A stretch of DNA of 64,000 bases from Tistlia consotensis USBA 355 (GTDB lineage Bacteria > Pseudomonadota > Alphaproteobacteria > Kiloniellales > DSM-21159), in contig NZ_FWZX01000022.1 of the NCBI RefSeq assembly GCF_900177295.1, forward strand, positions 60,397-124,396. Direction: 5' to 3'. The translations under genes and the position numbers were made by a program. This document shows, piece after piece, positions 25,919 to 35,229 of this stretch (position 1 is its first letter; each line of letters starts with the position of its first letter). The notes below the pieces were generated by a model. The model was not told the origin of the DNA. It searched no databases and saw nothing but the letters and a program-made list of their open reading frames with translations.

Positions 25919-27247
25919 ATGACCAGCTCTTCCGCCCTGGACCTCGGCCAGCGCCCCGCGAACGACCTCGTGCCGCCCGAGGACCGGCAGGCGCCGCCGC
26001 GTCACGGCCCGCCGCTGCGCATCGCGGTCTTCGTCAGCGAGTTCCCGGCGCTCAGCGAGACCTTCGTGCTGCGCCAGGTCGTCGGCCTGCGGGCGCGCGG
26101 CCACGAGGTCACGGTCTTCGCCGACCAGCCGCGCGCCGAGCCGCTGACCCACCCCGACTTCCTGGCCCACGGCCTGGCCGAGCGGACCCGCTACCTCGGC
26201 ATGCCGGCGAGTCGTCCGCGGCGCGCCGCGACGGCCGCAGGCGCGCTGCTGCGCCACGGCCTGAGCCGCCCGACCGTGCTGCCGCGCACGCTCGACCCGC
26301 TCCGCTTCGGCCGCGACGCGATCAACCTGCGCATGCTGTTCTGGGCGCATCGGCTGATCGCGGAGCCGCCCTTCGACGTGCTGCACTGCCATTTCGGACC
26401 GGTCGGCGCGATGGTCGAGCAGCTGCGCGCGATCGGTGCGGTGCAGGGCCGCCTGGTGACGACCTTCCACGGCGCCGACCTGACGGTCTGCCTGCGCCGG
26501 CAGCCCGACGCCTACCGCCGGCTGCTGCGCCGCGGCGACCTCTTCCTGCCGATCTCCGACTACCTGGCCGGGCGCCTGGCGCGCCTCGGCTGCCCGGCCG
26601 AGCGGATCGGCGTGCTGCGCATGGGCGTCGACCTGCAGCGCTTCGCCGTCCGGCCGCGCCGGCGCGCGCCCGGCGAGCCGCTGCGCGTCGTCACGGTCGG
26701 CCGCCTGGTCGACAAGAAGGGCGTCGCCGACGGCCTCGCGGCGGTCGCCGAGGCCGCGCGCCGCGGCATCGACCTCGCCTACACGATCATCGGCGACGGC
26801 CCGCTGCGCGGCAGCCTCGAGGCCCAGGCCCGCGCGCTCGGCATCGAGCGGCTGGTCGGCTTCCGCGGCTGGCAGGTGCAGGAGGAGATCCTCGCCGCGC
26901 TCTACCGTCACGACGTGCTGCTGGCACCCAGCGTGACCGCGCCCGACGGCGACCAGGAGGGCATCCCGGTCACCCTGATGGAGGCCATGGCGACCGGCAT
27001 GCCGGTCGTCTCGACCCGGCACAGCGGCATTCCCGAGCTGGTCGAGAACGGCGTCTCCGGCCTGCTCGCCGACGAGCACGACGCGGGTGCCCTGGCCAAT
27101 GCCCTGACCTGCCTGGCGACCGCGCCGCACCTGGCCGAGACCATGGGCGTGGCGGCGCGCGCCAGGGTCGCCGCGCTGCACGATGCCGACCGGCTGGACG
27201 ACCAGCTCGACCGGCACCTCGATGCCCTGGCCGGAGCGGCTTCCTGA
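25919..27247 (+). CDS. Glycosyltransferase, WcaL/AmsK-like (colanic-acid type)
   Basis: 442-residue GT4 enzyme. The N-terminal FVSEFPALSETFVLRQVVGL matches the signature of WcaL/AmsK, which add galactose in colanic acid or amylovoran synthesis. The donor domain has VVTVGRLVDKKGVADGLAAV near residue 260 and the C-terminal EGIPVTLMEAMATGMPVVST followed by SGIPELVENGVSGLLADEHD. A single plus-strand gene between two minus-strand units, ending 14 bases before the convergent beta-helix gene. Confidence 0.88.
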   Translation: MTSSSALDLGQRPANDLVPPEDRQAPPRHGPPLRIAVFVSEFPALSETFVLRQVVGLRARGHEVTVFADQPRAEPLTHPDFLAHGLAERTRYLGMPASRPRRAATAAGALLRHGLSRPTVLPRTLDPLRFGRDAINLRMLFWAHRLIAEPPFDVLHCHFGPVGAMVEQLRAIGAVQGRLVTTFHGADLTVCLRRQPDAYRRLLRRGDLFLPISDYLAGRLARLGCPAERIGVLRMGVDLQRFAVRPRRRAPGEPLRVVTVGRLVDKKGVADGLAAVAEAARRGIDLAYTIIGDGPLRGSLEAQARALGIERLVGFRGWQVQEEILAALYRHDVLLAPSVTAPDGDQEGIPVTLMEAMATGMPVVSTRHSGIPELVENGVSGLLADEHDAGALANALTCLATAPHLAETMGVAARARVAALHDADRLDDQLDRHLDALAGAAS

Positions 27248-27261
27248 GCGAAGCGGCAGGC

Positions 27262-28539
27262 TCATGAGGCGACCGGCTGGCCGTCCTGGTCGGAGGTCGG
27301 CCGGCCCTGCTTCATGCGCAGCGTGCCGGTCTCGTCGACCCACAGCCGGTAGCCGCCGAGCTGCAGCAGCCCGGCGCTGTTCCAGGTCGAGGGGAAGCGG
27401 CCGGCCGCCGCCGGCCCGACATTGATCAGGTCGATCCCGCCGGCATCGTCGACCCGGCCGGTGGTGCCCAGCAGGAAGGCCTGGGTGCTGCCGCTGCCCT
27501 GCAGCCTGGCGAGGCCGGCCCCCGAGGCCTGGCCGCCGCCGCCGCCGTGGCAGCCGACCATGACGAAGTCGTTGGTCAGGAAGGCGCGGATCAGGTGGGT
27601 CTGGTACTCGATCGAGTAGGAGGTGCAGCCGACCAGCGTGCCCTTGACCATCAGCCGCACGGCAGCGTCGCCCTTGGCGAAGCTGCCGGCACGGCGCTGG
27701 TTGTTCTCGAAGCCGCAGTGCGACAGCAGGGTGACGCCGTGGTCGGCGTTCAGGCCGAAGCGCTGGTTCAGCAGGAAGTAGCAGCCGTGGAAGCTGATGT
27801 CGGCAGCGCCGTCGGCCAGCACCGCTCCGTCGACGCCATTGCCGCCGAACACGCAGCCGAAGACGTGGACGGCCGAGAGCACCGTGTTCTCGGGGCCGTG
27901 GGCGAACCAGCCGCCGTTGCCGCGGTTGTCGCGGAAGTAGCTGTTGAAGACCTGGCCCTCGAAGAGGTTGCCGACCAGCCGGCAGCCGTCGCCGCCGCAG
28001 CCCTGCACGACGAGGTCGCGCAGGCAGAAGTTGTAGAGATAGGTGCCGCGCTCGATGCAGGTCAGGGCGAGGCCGTGGCCCTCCTCGCCGTTGCCCTGGA
28101 TCTCCAGGCCGTCGACCGTCAGGAAGCGCACCACCGCGTGGCTGACGATCTCGAGCACCGGGTCGTCGCCGGTGATCTCGGAGACCAGCCGCGCGCCCCG
28201 GCCCTGGATCGTCAGGGCATGGGTCAGGTTGCCGGCCGGCTTGGCCGCGGTTTCGACGCGCAGCGGCGCGGTCACCCGGTAGGTACCCGGCGGGATCGTC
28301 AGCAGGCCGCCGTGCAGCTGGCCGAAGGCCGTGTCGAGCGCCTGCTGCAGCGCCGCCGTGTCGTCGGCCCGGCCGTCGCCGACGGCGCCGAAGTCGCGGG
28401 CGTCGAGCTGGCCGGCGGGCGGCAGAGTCCCGGCCCGTGCCGGCAGCACGGCCGACAGGGTCGCGAGGCCGAGGCCGGCACCCAGGGTGCCGGCCAGCAG
28501 GTCGCGGCGTGGCAGGTCGGGGAGTCGCGGGGGAGTCAT
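27262..28539 (-). CDS. Tat-exported right-handed beta-helix protein (pectate-lyase superfamily domain)
   Basis: 425-residue protein. The N-terminus has a twin-arginine-like signal (LPRRDLLAGTLGAGLGLATL) ending near PARAG, so export in folded form is likely. The mature part starts with the Pectate_lyase_3 pattern DARDFGAVGDGRADDTAALQ and continues as a right-handed beta helix. In exopolysaccharide loci such proteins act as polysaccharide lyases, epimerases or trimming enzymes; no catalytic residues can be assigned here. The start ATG at 28539 overlaps the stop of the upstream glycosyltransferase, making it the last gene of the long minus-strand unit. Confidence 0.8.
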   Translation of the reverse strand: MTPPRLPDLPRRDLLAGTLGAGLGLATLSAVLPARAGTLPPAGQLDARDFGAVGDGRADDTAALQQALDTAFGQLHGGLLTIPPGTYRVTAPLRVETAAKPAGNLTHALTIQGRGARLVSEITGDDPVLEIVSHAVVRFLTVDGLEIQGNGEEGHGLALTCIERGTYLYNFCLRDLVVQGCGGDGCRLVGNLFEGQVFNSYFRDNRGNGGWFAHGPENTVLSAVHVFGCVFGGNGVDGAVLADGAADISFHGCYFLLNQRFGLNADHGVTLLSHCGFENNQRRAGSFAKGDAAVRLMVKGTLVGCTSYSIEYQTHLIRAFLTNDFVMVGCHGGGGGQASGAGLARLQGSGSTQAFLLGTTGRVDDAGGIDLINVGPAAAGRFPSTWNSAGLLQLGGYRLWVDETGTLRMKQGRPTSDQDGQPVAS

Positions 28540-29789
28540 GGCGCCCTCGACAGGATCTGGTGGTAGAGCGACTGGTAGCGGCCGGCGACGGCCTCGATCT
28601 CGAACTCGCGCTCGGCGCGGACGCGCGCCGAGCGGCCGAGCGCGGCGTTGCGGGCGGGGTCCTCCAGGCACCAGGCGATGCCGCGCGCCAGCTCCTCGAC
28701 CTTGCCGAGCCCGGCCAGGTAGCCGCTGCGGCCGTGCTCGACGATGTCGAGCGGGCCGCCGCTGGCGAAGGCGACGACCGGCGTGCCGCAGGCCATGGCC
28801 TCGACCAGCGTCTTGCCGAAGGCCTCCTGCTCCGAGGGCACGACCATGACGTCGCTGGCGCTGTAGAGCCGCGCCAGGGCGGCGTCGTCGTCGACCCGGC
28901 CGACCGAGCGGATCGGCAGGCCGCAGTCGGCGAGGTCGCTCGGCGCCTCGCCGCCGAACACGACCAGCTCGGCCCGCTTCGACCAGCACTGCCGGGCCAG
29001 CAGGCGCGCCGCCTCGACCATGTGGTGGAAGCCCTTGCGGACGTCGTCGGTGGCATCGACCGCGCCGAACAGGATGTGACGCCGGTCCGCCGGCAGGTCC
29101 CAGGCGGCCTTGGCCTCGGCCCTGTCGGTTGGCCGGAAGGCGCCGGTGTCGATGCCGTTCGGGATGACCTCGACCGGCGTGTCCGGGAACAGGCCGCTGC
29201 GCTCCAGGCAGTCGGCGAGCCAGGAGCTGATCGGCACCAGCCAGAGGTCGACGTCGCGCCACGAGGACTGCTTCAGCCGCCACAGGCGACGGCTCAGGTC
29301 GGCCTCGCGGTCCGAGCGCAGCTGGGGGCAGCGGCCGCAGGCCAGGGCGTAGCGCTCGCAGCCGGCGGTGTAGTGGCAGCCGCCGGTGAAGGCCCACATG
29401 TCGCGCAGGGTCCAGACCACCGGCCGCTTCAGGCGCGCCAGGGACTCGATCGACAGGAAGCCGCCGCCGGTCCAGTGCAGGTGGACGATCTCCGGATCGA
29501 GCGCGTCGATCGCCGAATCGATGCGGTCGGGCAGCCAGCCCAGGGTCCAGAAGGACTCCCCGGTCGGCCGGTAGCGGCGTAGCGGCAGGGTGTCCAGGCG
29601 GCCGCGCAGGGCGTTGACCACGCGGTTCAGCGGCCGCGGCGGCTCGCTGACGCTGGCGTCGCTGCCGTACTTGCGGCCGACCAGCATCCGGGACTCGACG
29701 CCGCGCCGCTCCAGGGCCTGGTGCAGCCAGTAGGTGCCGCGCGCCGCGCCGCCGCGGATGTCGAAGGTGCTGAGGTGGAGGACCCTCAT
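28536..29789 (-). CDS. Glycosyltransferase, GT4 (WcaC-like)
   Basis: 417-residue GT-B enzyme. MRVLHLSTFDIRGGAARGTY, LVGRKYGSD, HWTGGGFLSIESLARLKRPV and the cysteine-containing GGCHYTAGCERYALACGRCP match the WcaC/WcfI group. The donor domain shows SEQEAFGKTLVEAMACGTPV followed by GPLDIVEHGRSGYL. The start at 29789 overlaps the stop of the Wzy-like gene by four bases. The four cysteines at about residues 142-157 look like a metal site typical of this subgroup, though this is judged by pattern only. Confidence 0.86.
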   Translation of the reverse strand: MRVLHLSTFDIRGGAARGTYWLHQALERRGVESRMLVGRKYGSDASVSEPPRPLNRVVNALRGRLDTLPLRRYRPTGESFWTLGWLPDRIDSAIDALDPEIVHLHWTGGGFLSIESLARLKRPVVWTLRDMWAFTGGCHYTAGCERYALACGRCPQLRSDREADLSRRLWRLKQSSWRDVDLWLVPISSWLADCLERSGLFPDTPVEVIPNGIDTGAFRPTDRAEAKAAWDLPADRRHILFGAVDATDDVRKGFHHMVEAARLLARQCWSKRAELVVFGGEAPSDLADCGLPIRSVGRVDDDAALARLYSASDVMVVPSEQEAFGKTLVEAMACGTPVVAFASGGPLDIVEHGRSGYLAGLGKVEELARGIAWCLEDPARNAALGRSARVRAEREFEIEAVAGRYQSLYHQILSRAP

Positions 29790-31165
29790 CGGCCGAGGCC
29801 TCCCGCCACCGGCGCGAAGCCGCGACGCGGCGCGACGTCGGGGACAGGCCGCGCGGCCGCCGCGCGCTGATGCAGGATCGCGATCGCGCAGGCGAGATAG
29901 AGCACCGTCCAGGTCTTCGGCGAGACGTAGGCGCCCGAGGCCTGGCCGAGCACCGCCCAGACGCTCCAGCAGAACAGCAGGCTGGGCGCGCCCAGGGCCT
30001 TGAGATAGCCGCTCAGGCCGACCAGCAGGATCACGCCCCAGACCGCGCCGAGGTAGATCCAGTGCATCCAGAAGAAGTTGGTCAGCGCATGCCGGGCGTC
30101 GTCGAAGGTGTAGTTGCTGACCAGGTCGCCGCTCTGCATGTAGATCTGCCGGACCTGCTCGAGGATCGAGTTCTCGGCGGTCAGGCCGATGCCGGCGATC
30201 GGGTGGTGGCGCATCACCTGGTCGGCGACCAGGTAGGGCGCCGTCACCCGCGAGAAGAAGCTGGGATCGGTGCCGGCCTGGATGTCGGCGATGCGCTCGG
30301 CATAGAGGTTGAGGCCGACGATCGCCGCGACGACCGCGAGCGCCAGGGCCAGCAGGGCGGCCGCCAGCCCGCGCGTCAGGTCGTAGCGCGAGCCGGCCGG
30401 CAGCGGCCGGCGTGGCGCCAGGAACAGCTCGTAGGGCCCGACCAGCACCAGGCCGAGCAAGAGGGTCGGCCCGCGCATGGTCACGAAGGCCGCGGCGAAC
30501 AGCAGCCCGTAGCCCGCCGCCTTCCAGCGCCATTCCGACAGCACGTACCAGCAGAAGGCGAAGAGCGTGAAGGCGAAGGTCACGGCCGAAGGCTCCGAGG
30601 TGAAGAGCTTCGGCCGGATCTGGCCGTAGAGCAGCAGGTCGCGCCTGTCGGCGTCGTAGACGCCGAAATTGAAGATCATGCCGCGCACCGTGTCGCTGAG
30701 CTGGCGGAACGGCTCGATGTGGTTCTCCATCAGGCAGCCGACGACGATCGCGACGCAGAACCAGCCGAACAGGCGGGCGACCCGCCGGCGCTCGAACAGC
30801 AGGATCGTCAGGTAGAGGCCGTAGCCGATGATCAGCGAGTAGCTGAGCTGGAGCAGGCCGGTGGTGCGCTTGCCGAGATAGTCGAGGTCGTGGACGCTGG
30901 CCGCCAGGATCGAGCCGAGGAACAGCAGGATCACGAAGAGCAGCGGCACGACCTGGTCGACGCGCAGCCGGTCCATGTGCTTGAGCAGCATGACGCCGCC
31001 GGCCAGGCCCGACAGCACGGTCGGGATCGGCGTGCCGGCCGACAGGTGGACGTCGACGCCGAGGTAGATGCCGATCACGTAGAGCAGCAGCAGGGCCGCG
31101 TCGACGGCGTCGGGTGCCGGCGCCGCGGCGGGATGACCGGCGAGGGGGCGGGGCGCGCCGATCAC
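29786..31165 (-). CDS. O-antigen polymerase/ligase-like membrane protein (candidate Wzy)
   Basis: 459-residue membrane protein with ten to twelve helices and a large periplasmic loop, the layout of Wzy and WaaL. Segments such as VTMRGPTLLLGLVLVGPYEL and the loop TAPYLVADQVMRHHPIAGIG followed by TAENSILEQVRQIY correspond to the O-antigen ligase domain (the HP.xGxG motif). Only one such protein is encoded in the locus, so it is the best candidate for the polymerase of the repeat unit. The GTG at 31165 overlaps the stop of the upstream glycosyltransferase (GTGA). Confidence 0.78.
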   Translation of the reverse strand: MIGAPRPLAGHPAAAPAPDAVDAALLLLYVIGIYLGVDVHLSAGTPIPTVLSGLAGGVMLLKHMDRLRVDQVVPLLFVILLFLGSILAASVHDLDYLGKRTTGLLQLSYSLIIGYGLYLTILLFERRRVARLFGWFCVAIVVGCLMENHIEPFRQLSDTVRGMIFNFGVYDADRRDLLLYGQIRPKLFTSEPSAVTFAFTLFAFCWYVLSEWRWKAAGYGLLFAAAFVTMRGPTLLLGLVLVGPYELFLAPRRPLPAGSRYDLTRGLAAALLALALAVVAAIVGLNLYAERIADIQAGTDPSFFSRVTAPYLVADQVMRHHPIAGIGLTAENSILEQVRQIYMQSGDLVSNYTFDDARHALTNFFWMHWIYLGAVWGVILLVGLSGYLKALGAPSLLFCWSVWAVLGQASGAYVSPKTWTVLYLACAIAILHQRAAAARPVPDVAPRRGFAPVAGGLGR

Positions 31166-32379
31166 GAGGCGGCGATCGACGCGGCCAGCTCGCGGCCGCG
31201 GTCGCTCCAGTCGAAGCGTCCGCTGCAGGCCCGGTAGGCGCTCGCCTGCAGGCGGTTGAGCAGGTCCAGGTCGTCGAGCGCCGCCAGCACGCCCTCGGCG
31301 AGCGGGCGGTGGTTGGCGAAGCTCAGCATCGAGTCGGGCGGGCTCAGCGGCGTTCCGGCGACGCTGCCGTCGAGCGCGGCGACCGGCAGGCCGTTGAAGA
31401 CATAGTCGAGCACCTTCAGCTTGAAGCCGCCGCCGAGCCGCTCGGCGACCACGGCGATGCGCGCCTCGTCGAGGTGCGGCGCCACCGACTCGACCCGGCC
31501 GACCAGGCGGGTCGCGCTGAGCCCCGCGCCGATCCGCCGGAAGAAGCCGGGGTCGCCGGCGCCGACGACCTCGATCTCGGCGCCGGCGGCGGCGAACAGC
31601 GGGTCGGCCTCGGCGAGGAACTCCTGCAGGTTCATCTGCTTGGCGATCCACTCGAAGCTGCCGACGATGATCGCGCGGCGCGGCAGGTCGCGGGTGATAT
31701 GCCGCTCGGGCAGGCGGCGGCCGTGGTAGCCCGGCGGCAGCACGCGGACCAGCGGGGCCCCCTCCTGGCGCTCGAAGCGCATCGCATCCTCCGGCGTGAT
31801 CGCCGTCACCAGGTCGGCAGCCCGGACCACGCGCCGTTCCAGCAGGCCGACCTTGAGGGCGTCCTGATGCAGCAGCGCGCGGCGCAGCGCACCGCCGTCG
31901 GCACGCGCCGCGATGCCGCGGCGCATCGAGGTCTCGTGGTTGTGCGAGATGTAGACCAGTCGGGCCGGCCGGCCGGGACGCGGCTGCGGCCGGCGCTGCT
32001 GGGCGCGCCGCACCTGGCCGAGCGCCCAGCCGCTGTTGAGGCCGTCGAACACGATGCCGTCCCAGGGACCGTCGTCGAGCGCCCGGGCGAGGCGCCGGCG
32101 CATCGCCGGCACGGCGGAGCGATGGGCGATGTGCGGCAGCGGCGAGGCGACGCTGGCCCAGGCGGGCGGCTGGTCGTGCGCGACCCTGTGCCAGACGACC
32201 CGGCCGTCGCCGCGCGTCTCGCGCTCGCCGTCGCGCCGCGAGGGATCGCCGTTGGCCGCGCAGAGCACGTGGACCTCGGCGCCGGTCGCGGCGAGCGCCC
32301 CGATCAGGCGGCCGGAATAGATCTTCTGCCCGTCGTGCTCGGGGACGGGGTCGACCCAGGTCAGCCAGAGACAGCGCAT
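31162..32379 (-). CDS. Glycosyltransferase, GT4-type
   Basis: 405-residue GT-B enzyme. MRCLWLTWVDPVPEHDGQKI followed by YSGRLIGALAATGAEVHVLC is the usual acceptor-domain start, and the donor domain has GSFEWIAKQMNLQEFLAEAD, RLVGRVESVAPHLDEARIAV and KLKVLDYVFNGLPVAALDGS. It lies between the WcaJ-like gene (17 bases upstream) and the Wzy-like gene (overlapping). Sugar specificity is unknown. Confidence 0.83.
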   Translation of the reverse strand: MRCLWLTWVDPVPEHDGQKIYSGRLIGALAATGAEVHVLCAANGDPSRRDGERETRGDGRVVWHRVAHDQPPAWASVASPLPHIAHRSAVPAMRRRLARALDDGPWDGIVFDGLNSGWALGQVRRAQQRRPQPRPGRPARLVYISHNHETSMRRGIAARADGGALRRALLHQDALKVGLLERRVVRAADLVTAITPEDAMRFERQEGAPLVRVLPPGYHGRRLPERHITRDLPRRAIIVGSFEWIAKQMNLQEFLAEADPLFAAAGAEIEVVGAGDPGFFRRIGAGLSATRLVGRVESVAPHLDEARIAVVAERLGGGFKLKVLDYVFNGLPVAALDGSVAGTPLSPPDSMLSFANHRPLAEGVLAALDDLDLLNRLQASAYRACSGRFDWSDRGRELAASIAAS

Positions 32380-32396
32380 GGCGGGGACTCCAGCGG

Positions 32397-33845
32397 CTAG
32401 AAGGCGTTTTTTCCGGAGAAGCCGACGAAGATCGTCATGAAGATGATCTTCAGGTCGAGCCAGAGCGACCAGTCCTCGATGTAGGCGATGTCGTGCTGGA
32501 CGCGCCGGCGGATCTGCTTGACCGTCTCGGTCTCGCCGCGCCAGCCGTTGATCTGCGCCCAGCCGGTGATGCCCGGCTTGACCCGGTGCCGGGCCGCGTA
32601 CTGGCGCACCGCCTGCTGGTAGAGCAGGCCGCCGGCCTTGGCCGAAACGGCGTGGGGACGCGGGCCGACGATCGACATGTCGCCGCGCAGCACGTTGAGG
32701 AACTGCGGCAGCTCGTCGAGGCTGTAGGCGCGCAGCACGCGGCCGAGCCGGGTGATGCGCGGGTCGTTGCGCTGGGTCAGCTGCTCGGCGTTATGGTCGG
32801 TCATGGCGTGGTGCATGGTCCGGAACTTCCAGACCTCGATCAGCCGGTTGTTGAAGCCGTAGCGCTTCTGCCGGAACAGCACCGGCCCCGGGCTGTCGAG
32901 CTTGATCAGCACGGCGATGATCGCCAGCAGCGGCGCAATCAGCAGCAGGATCAGGCTGGCCAGCATCCGGTCCTCGACCGCCTTGGCCAGGTAGCGCCAG
33001 CCGCTCAGCGGCCGGTCGGCCAGGGTGAACATCGGCACCTCGCCGAGATAGCGCACACGCGGCCGGGTCAGGCTGAGGCCGATGCCGCGCGGGCAGAGCA
33101 GCACCTCGACCGGGTACTGGTAGAGGCGGGCGAAGGTGTCGAGCGCCCAGTCCTCCTCGACCCAGGGAATCGCCATGACCACCGTGTCGACCTCGCTCTC
33201 GCACAGGCACCGCTCCAGGCCGTCGAGGTCGAGCGTGTCGGGCCCGCCGGAGAAGATCCGCACGACCCGCACCAGCCGCTTCGAGTCGAGCTCGAGCTGG
33301 CGGATCAGCTGCTCGGCGTGGGCCGCCTCGCCGACGATCACGACGCGGCGGCTCAGCGCGTCGTCGAGCCGGCCGCGGCGCGCCAGGGCGACGAGGCTCG
33401 CGCGCAGCACGACGAGACCGGCGACCGCGATCACGAACCACAGGCCGGCCCAGGCCCGCGAGTAGTCGCCCGAGGTCTTGGAGAAGTAGCTGAGCGCGAG
33501 GATCGCGCCGGCGACCGCGCCGCAGCCGCCGAGCAGGCGCAGCAGGCTCGGTCCCAGCCGGGCCAGCAGCTTCAGGTCGTAGAGTCTGAGCCAGCCGAAG
33601 GCGTTGAGCGTCAGCACCGTGCCGAGCAGGGTCGCGACGGCATAGGGCTGCCACTCGGCATAGGGATCGGTCTGCAGCCAGATCAGGTAGGCCAGATAGC
33701 TGGCGCCGGCGATGACCAGCGCGTCGAGCCCGGCCAGGCCGACGCTCAGCAGCGATGGCAACACCGAGGGCGTCAGAGCCGGCGACGCCGGCCTCGCCCG
33801 TTCGGCACCCCGCTCTTCCGTCCCCGCCCAGATCGTCTCCGACAT
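32397..33845 (-). CDS. Undecaprenyl-phosphate sugar phosphotransferase, WcaJ-like
   Basis: 482-residue polyisoprenyl-phosphate hexose-1-phosphate transferase that starts repeat-unit synthesis. Five N-terminal helices (from residue about 40) and a CoA-binding-like middle domain (RVVIVGEAAHAEQLIRQLEL) precede the catalytic C-terminus, with FRQKRYGFNNRLIEVWKFRT, DELPQFLNVLRGDMSIVGPR followed by PHAV, and KPGITGWAQINGWRGETETV. The C-terminal KNAF resembles WcaJ, which transfers glucose-1-phosphate. An in-frame start at 33986 would add 47 unconserved residues; the ATG at 33845 is preferred. Confidence 0.92.
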   Translation of the reverse strand: MSETIWAGTEERGAERARPASPALTPSVLPSLLSVGLAGLDALVIAGASYLAYLIWLQTDPYAEWQPYAVATLLGTVLTLNAFGWLRLYDLKLLARLGPSLLRLLGGCGAVAGAILALSYFSKTSGDYSRAWAGLWFVIAVAGLVVLRASLVALARRGRLDDALSRRVVIVGEAAHAEQLIRQLELDSKRLVRVVRIFSGGPDTLDLDGLERCLCESEVDTVVMAIPWVEEDWALDTFARLYQYPVEVLLCPRGIGLSLTRPRVRYLGEVPMFTLADRPLSGWRYLAKAVEDRMLASLILLLIAPLLAIIAVLIKLDSPGPVLFRQKRYGFNNRLIEVWKFRTMHHAMTDHNAEQLTQRNDPRITRLGRVLRAYSLDELPQFLNVLRGDMSIVGPRPHAVSAKAGGLLYQQAVRQYAARHRVKPGITGWAQINGWRGETETVKQIRRRVQHDIAYIEDWSLWLDLKIIFMTIFVGFSGKNAF

Positions 33846-33912
33846 CGCATGACTCCGCCGTGGTCGATCGCGGGAGGAGTCGGCACCGGCCGGCTCACGC
33901 TCCCGCCGACCA

Positions 33913-35229
33913 CTAAACGCGGTGGTCCGCGGCGGGGCGCGTGGCCAGCCCGTGACCGCTTGTGGCCTTTCTGTCACCGGCTGCAAACCCTTGACGGGTC
34001 AGCAGAATTCCAGGCCCGGCCAGCGGCCCGAGAACGCCGTCGGCGAAGGCCTCGGGGGTGCGCCCGGCGACGAAGCGGGCCAGCGCCGCCGGGTCGGCCA
34101 GATCGGCCCGGCCGCGCAGGGCGGCGGTCGCGAGGGCGCTCGCCAGGGCCGCCGGATCGGTGGTGTCGACGGCCAGGCCGAGGCCGTGCTCGCGGACCAG
34201 CCGGCCGACCAGGCCGTAGTCCTGGGCGATCACCGGCCGGCCGCGGCTGGCTGCCCAGAGCAGCACGCCGCTGGAGCCGACGAAGCGCTGGTAGGGCGCC
34301 AGCACCGCGTCCGAGGCCTCGACCAGGGCGGCGAGCTCGCCGGCCGCGAGGCGCCTGTCCTCGAGCCGGATCCAGAGCTCCGGCCGCCCGGCGGCGAGCC
34401 GCGCCAGCAGATCCCGCAGCTCGTCCCCGATCGCCGGGTCGACGACGCCGGCGACGATCACCGCGATGCGCCCGGCGCTGGCGGCGTCGAGCCGGGCGAG
34501 CGCGCGGAGCAGCGCCGGCACGCCCTTGCGCTCGGCCAGCACGCCGAACAGCACGAAGAGCGCGCGGCCGGCCGGCGCGCTCGCCGCGAGCTTCCGATCC
34601 TCCCCGGTGATGCCGGCCAGGGGAAAGGCCGGATCGACCAGCGCCTCGACCTTGTCGCCCCGGCGGTAGCGGGCCCGGGCGAAGGCCGGGAAACCCTCGT
34701 CGAGCGACAGCACCCGCGTCAGCGCCGGATGCCGCAGCATGCGCCGGTAGAGCAGGTCCTTGCGCAGATCCCGGCGCCAGTCGCGGTGCCGCCAGACGCC
34801 CGGCTCGTAGTGCACCGAGGGCCGGAACAGGATGCCCGAGACCGACCGCCCGGCGCCGAGCGGCAGGCCGAGGGCGAGCGGCAGCGACAGGTGGTCGAGC
34901 TCGAGGAACAGCCCCTCGGGCGCGCCGGTGCGCGCGAGCCAGCGGCGCATCGTCGCCCAGCGGGCGAGGCCGCTGACCGCGAGCCTGCGATCGCTGCAGC
35001 GCGCGACCTCGGCCTCGCTCAGAGACAGGATCGAGAGGCCGGGCAGCGGCGCCGCCGCCAGCTCCGCGCGCAGCGATTCGGCGACCGGCGGCGCGACCGC
35101 GAAGGCGAGCGGCGGCACCGGCTCGAAGCGGCGCGCCCCTTCGGCCAGGTGCCGCAGCCACTCGCGGCCGTGGCCCTGGGGCATCGGCTCCAATACGAGC
35201 AGCCGCGGCGTCGGCGCCGGCCGGGTCAT
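33913..35229 (-). CDS. Glycosyltransferase, GT4-type
   Basis: 438-residue GT-B enzyme. The N-terminus RLLVLEPMPQGHGREWLRHL is followed by an arginine-rich acceptor domain; the donor domain begins with LFVLFGVLAERKGVPALLRA and has SDAVLAPYQRFVGSSGVLLW followed by AASRGRPVIAQDYGLVGRLV. The start at 35229 forms an ATGA overlap with the preceding gene. A 67-base gap before the WcaJ-like gene could hold a further promoter. Donor unknown. Confidence 0.82.
   Translation of the reverse strand: MTRPAPTPRLLVLEPMPQGHGREWLRHLAEGARRFEPVPPLAFAVAPPVAESLRAELAAAPLPGLSILSLSEAEVARCSDRRLAVSGLARWATMRRWLARTGAPEGLFLELDHLSLPLALGLPLGAGRSVSGILFRPSVHYEPGVWRHRDWRRDLRKDLLYRRMLRHPALTRVLSLDEGFPAFARARYRRGDKVEALVDPAFPLAGITGEDRKLAASAPAGRALFVLFGVLAERKGVPALLRALARLDAASAGRIAVIVAGVVDPAIGDELRDLLARLAAGRPELWIRLEDRRLAAGELAALVEASDAVLAPYQRFVGSSGVLLWAASRGRPVIAQDYGLVGRLVREHGLGLAVDTTDPAALASALATAALRGRADLADPAALARFVAGRTPEAFADGVLGPLAGPGILLTRQGFAAGDRKATSGHGLATRPAADHRV

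Noticed and set aside
25799..29056. Minus-strand open frame of more than 1000 codons over several exopolysaccharide genes
   Set aside because: It crosses opposite-strand and same-strand genes in another frame and shows no recognisable domain; real genes in this stretch overlap by only a few bases.
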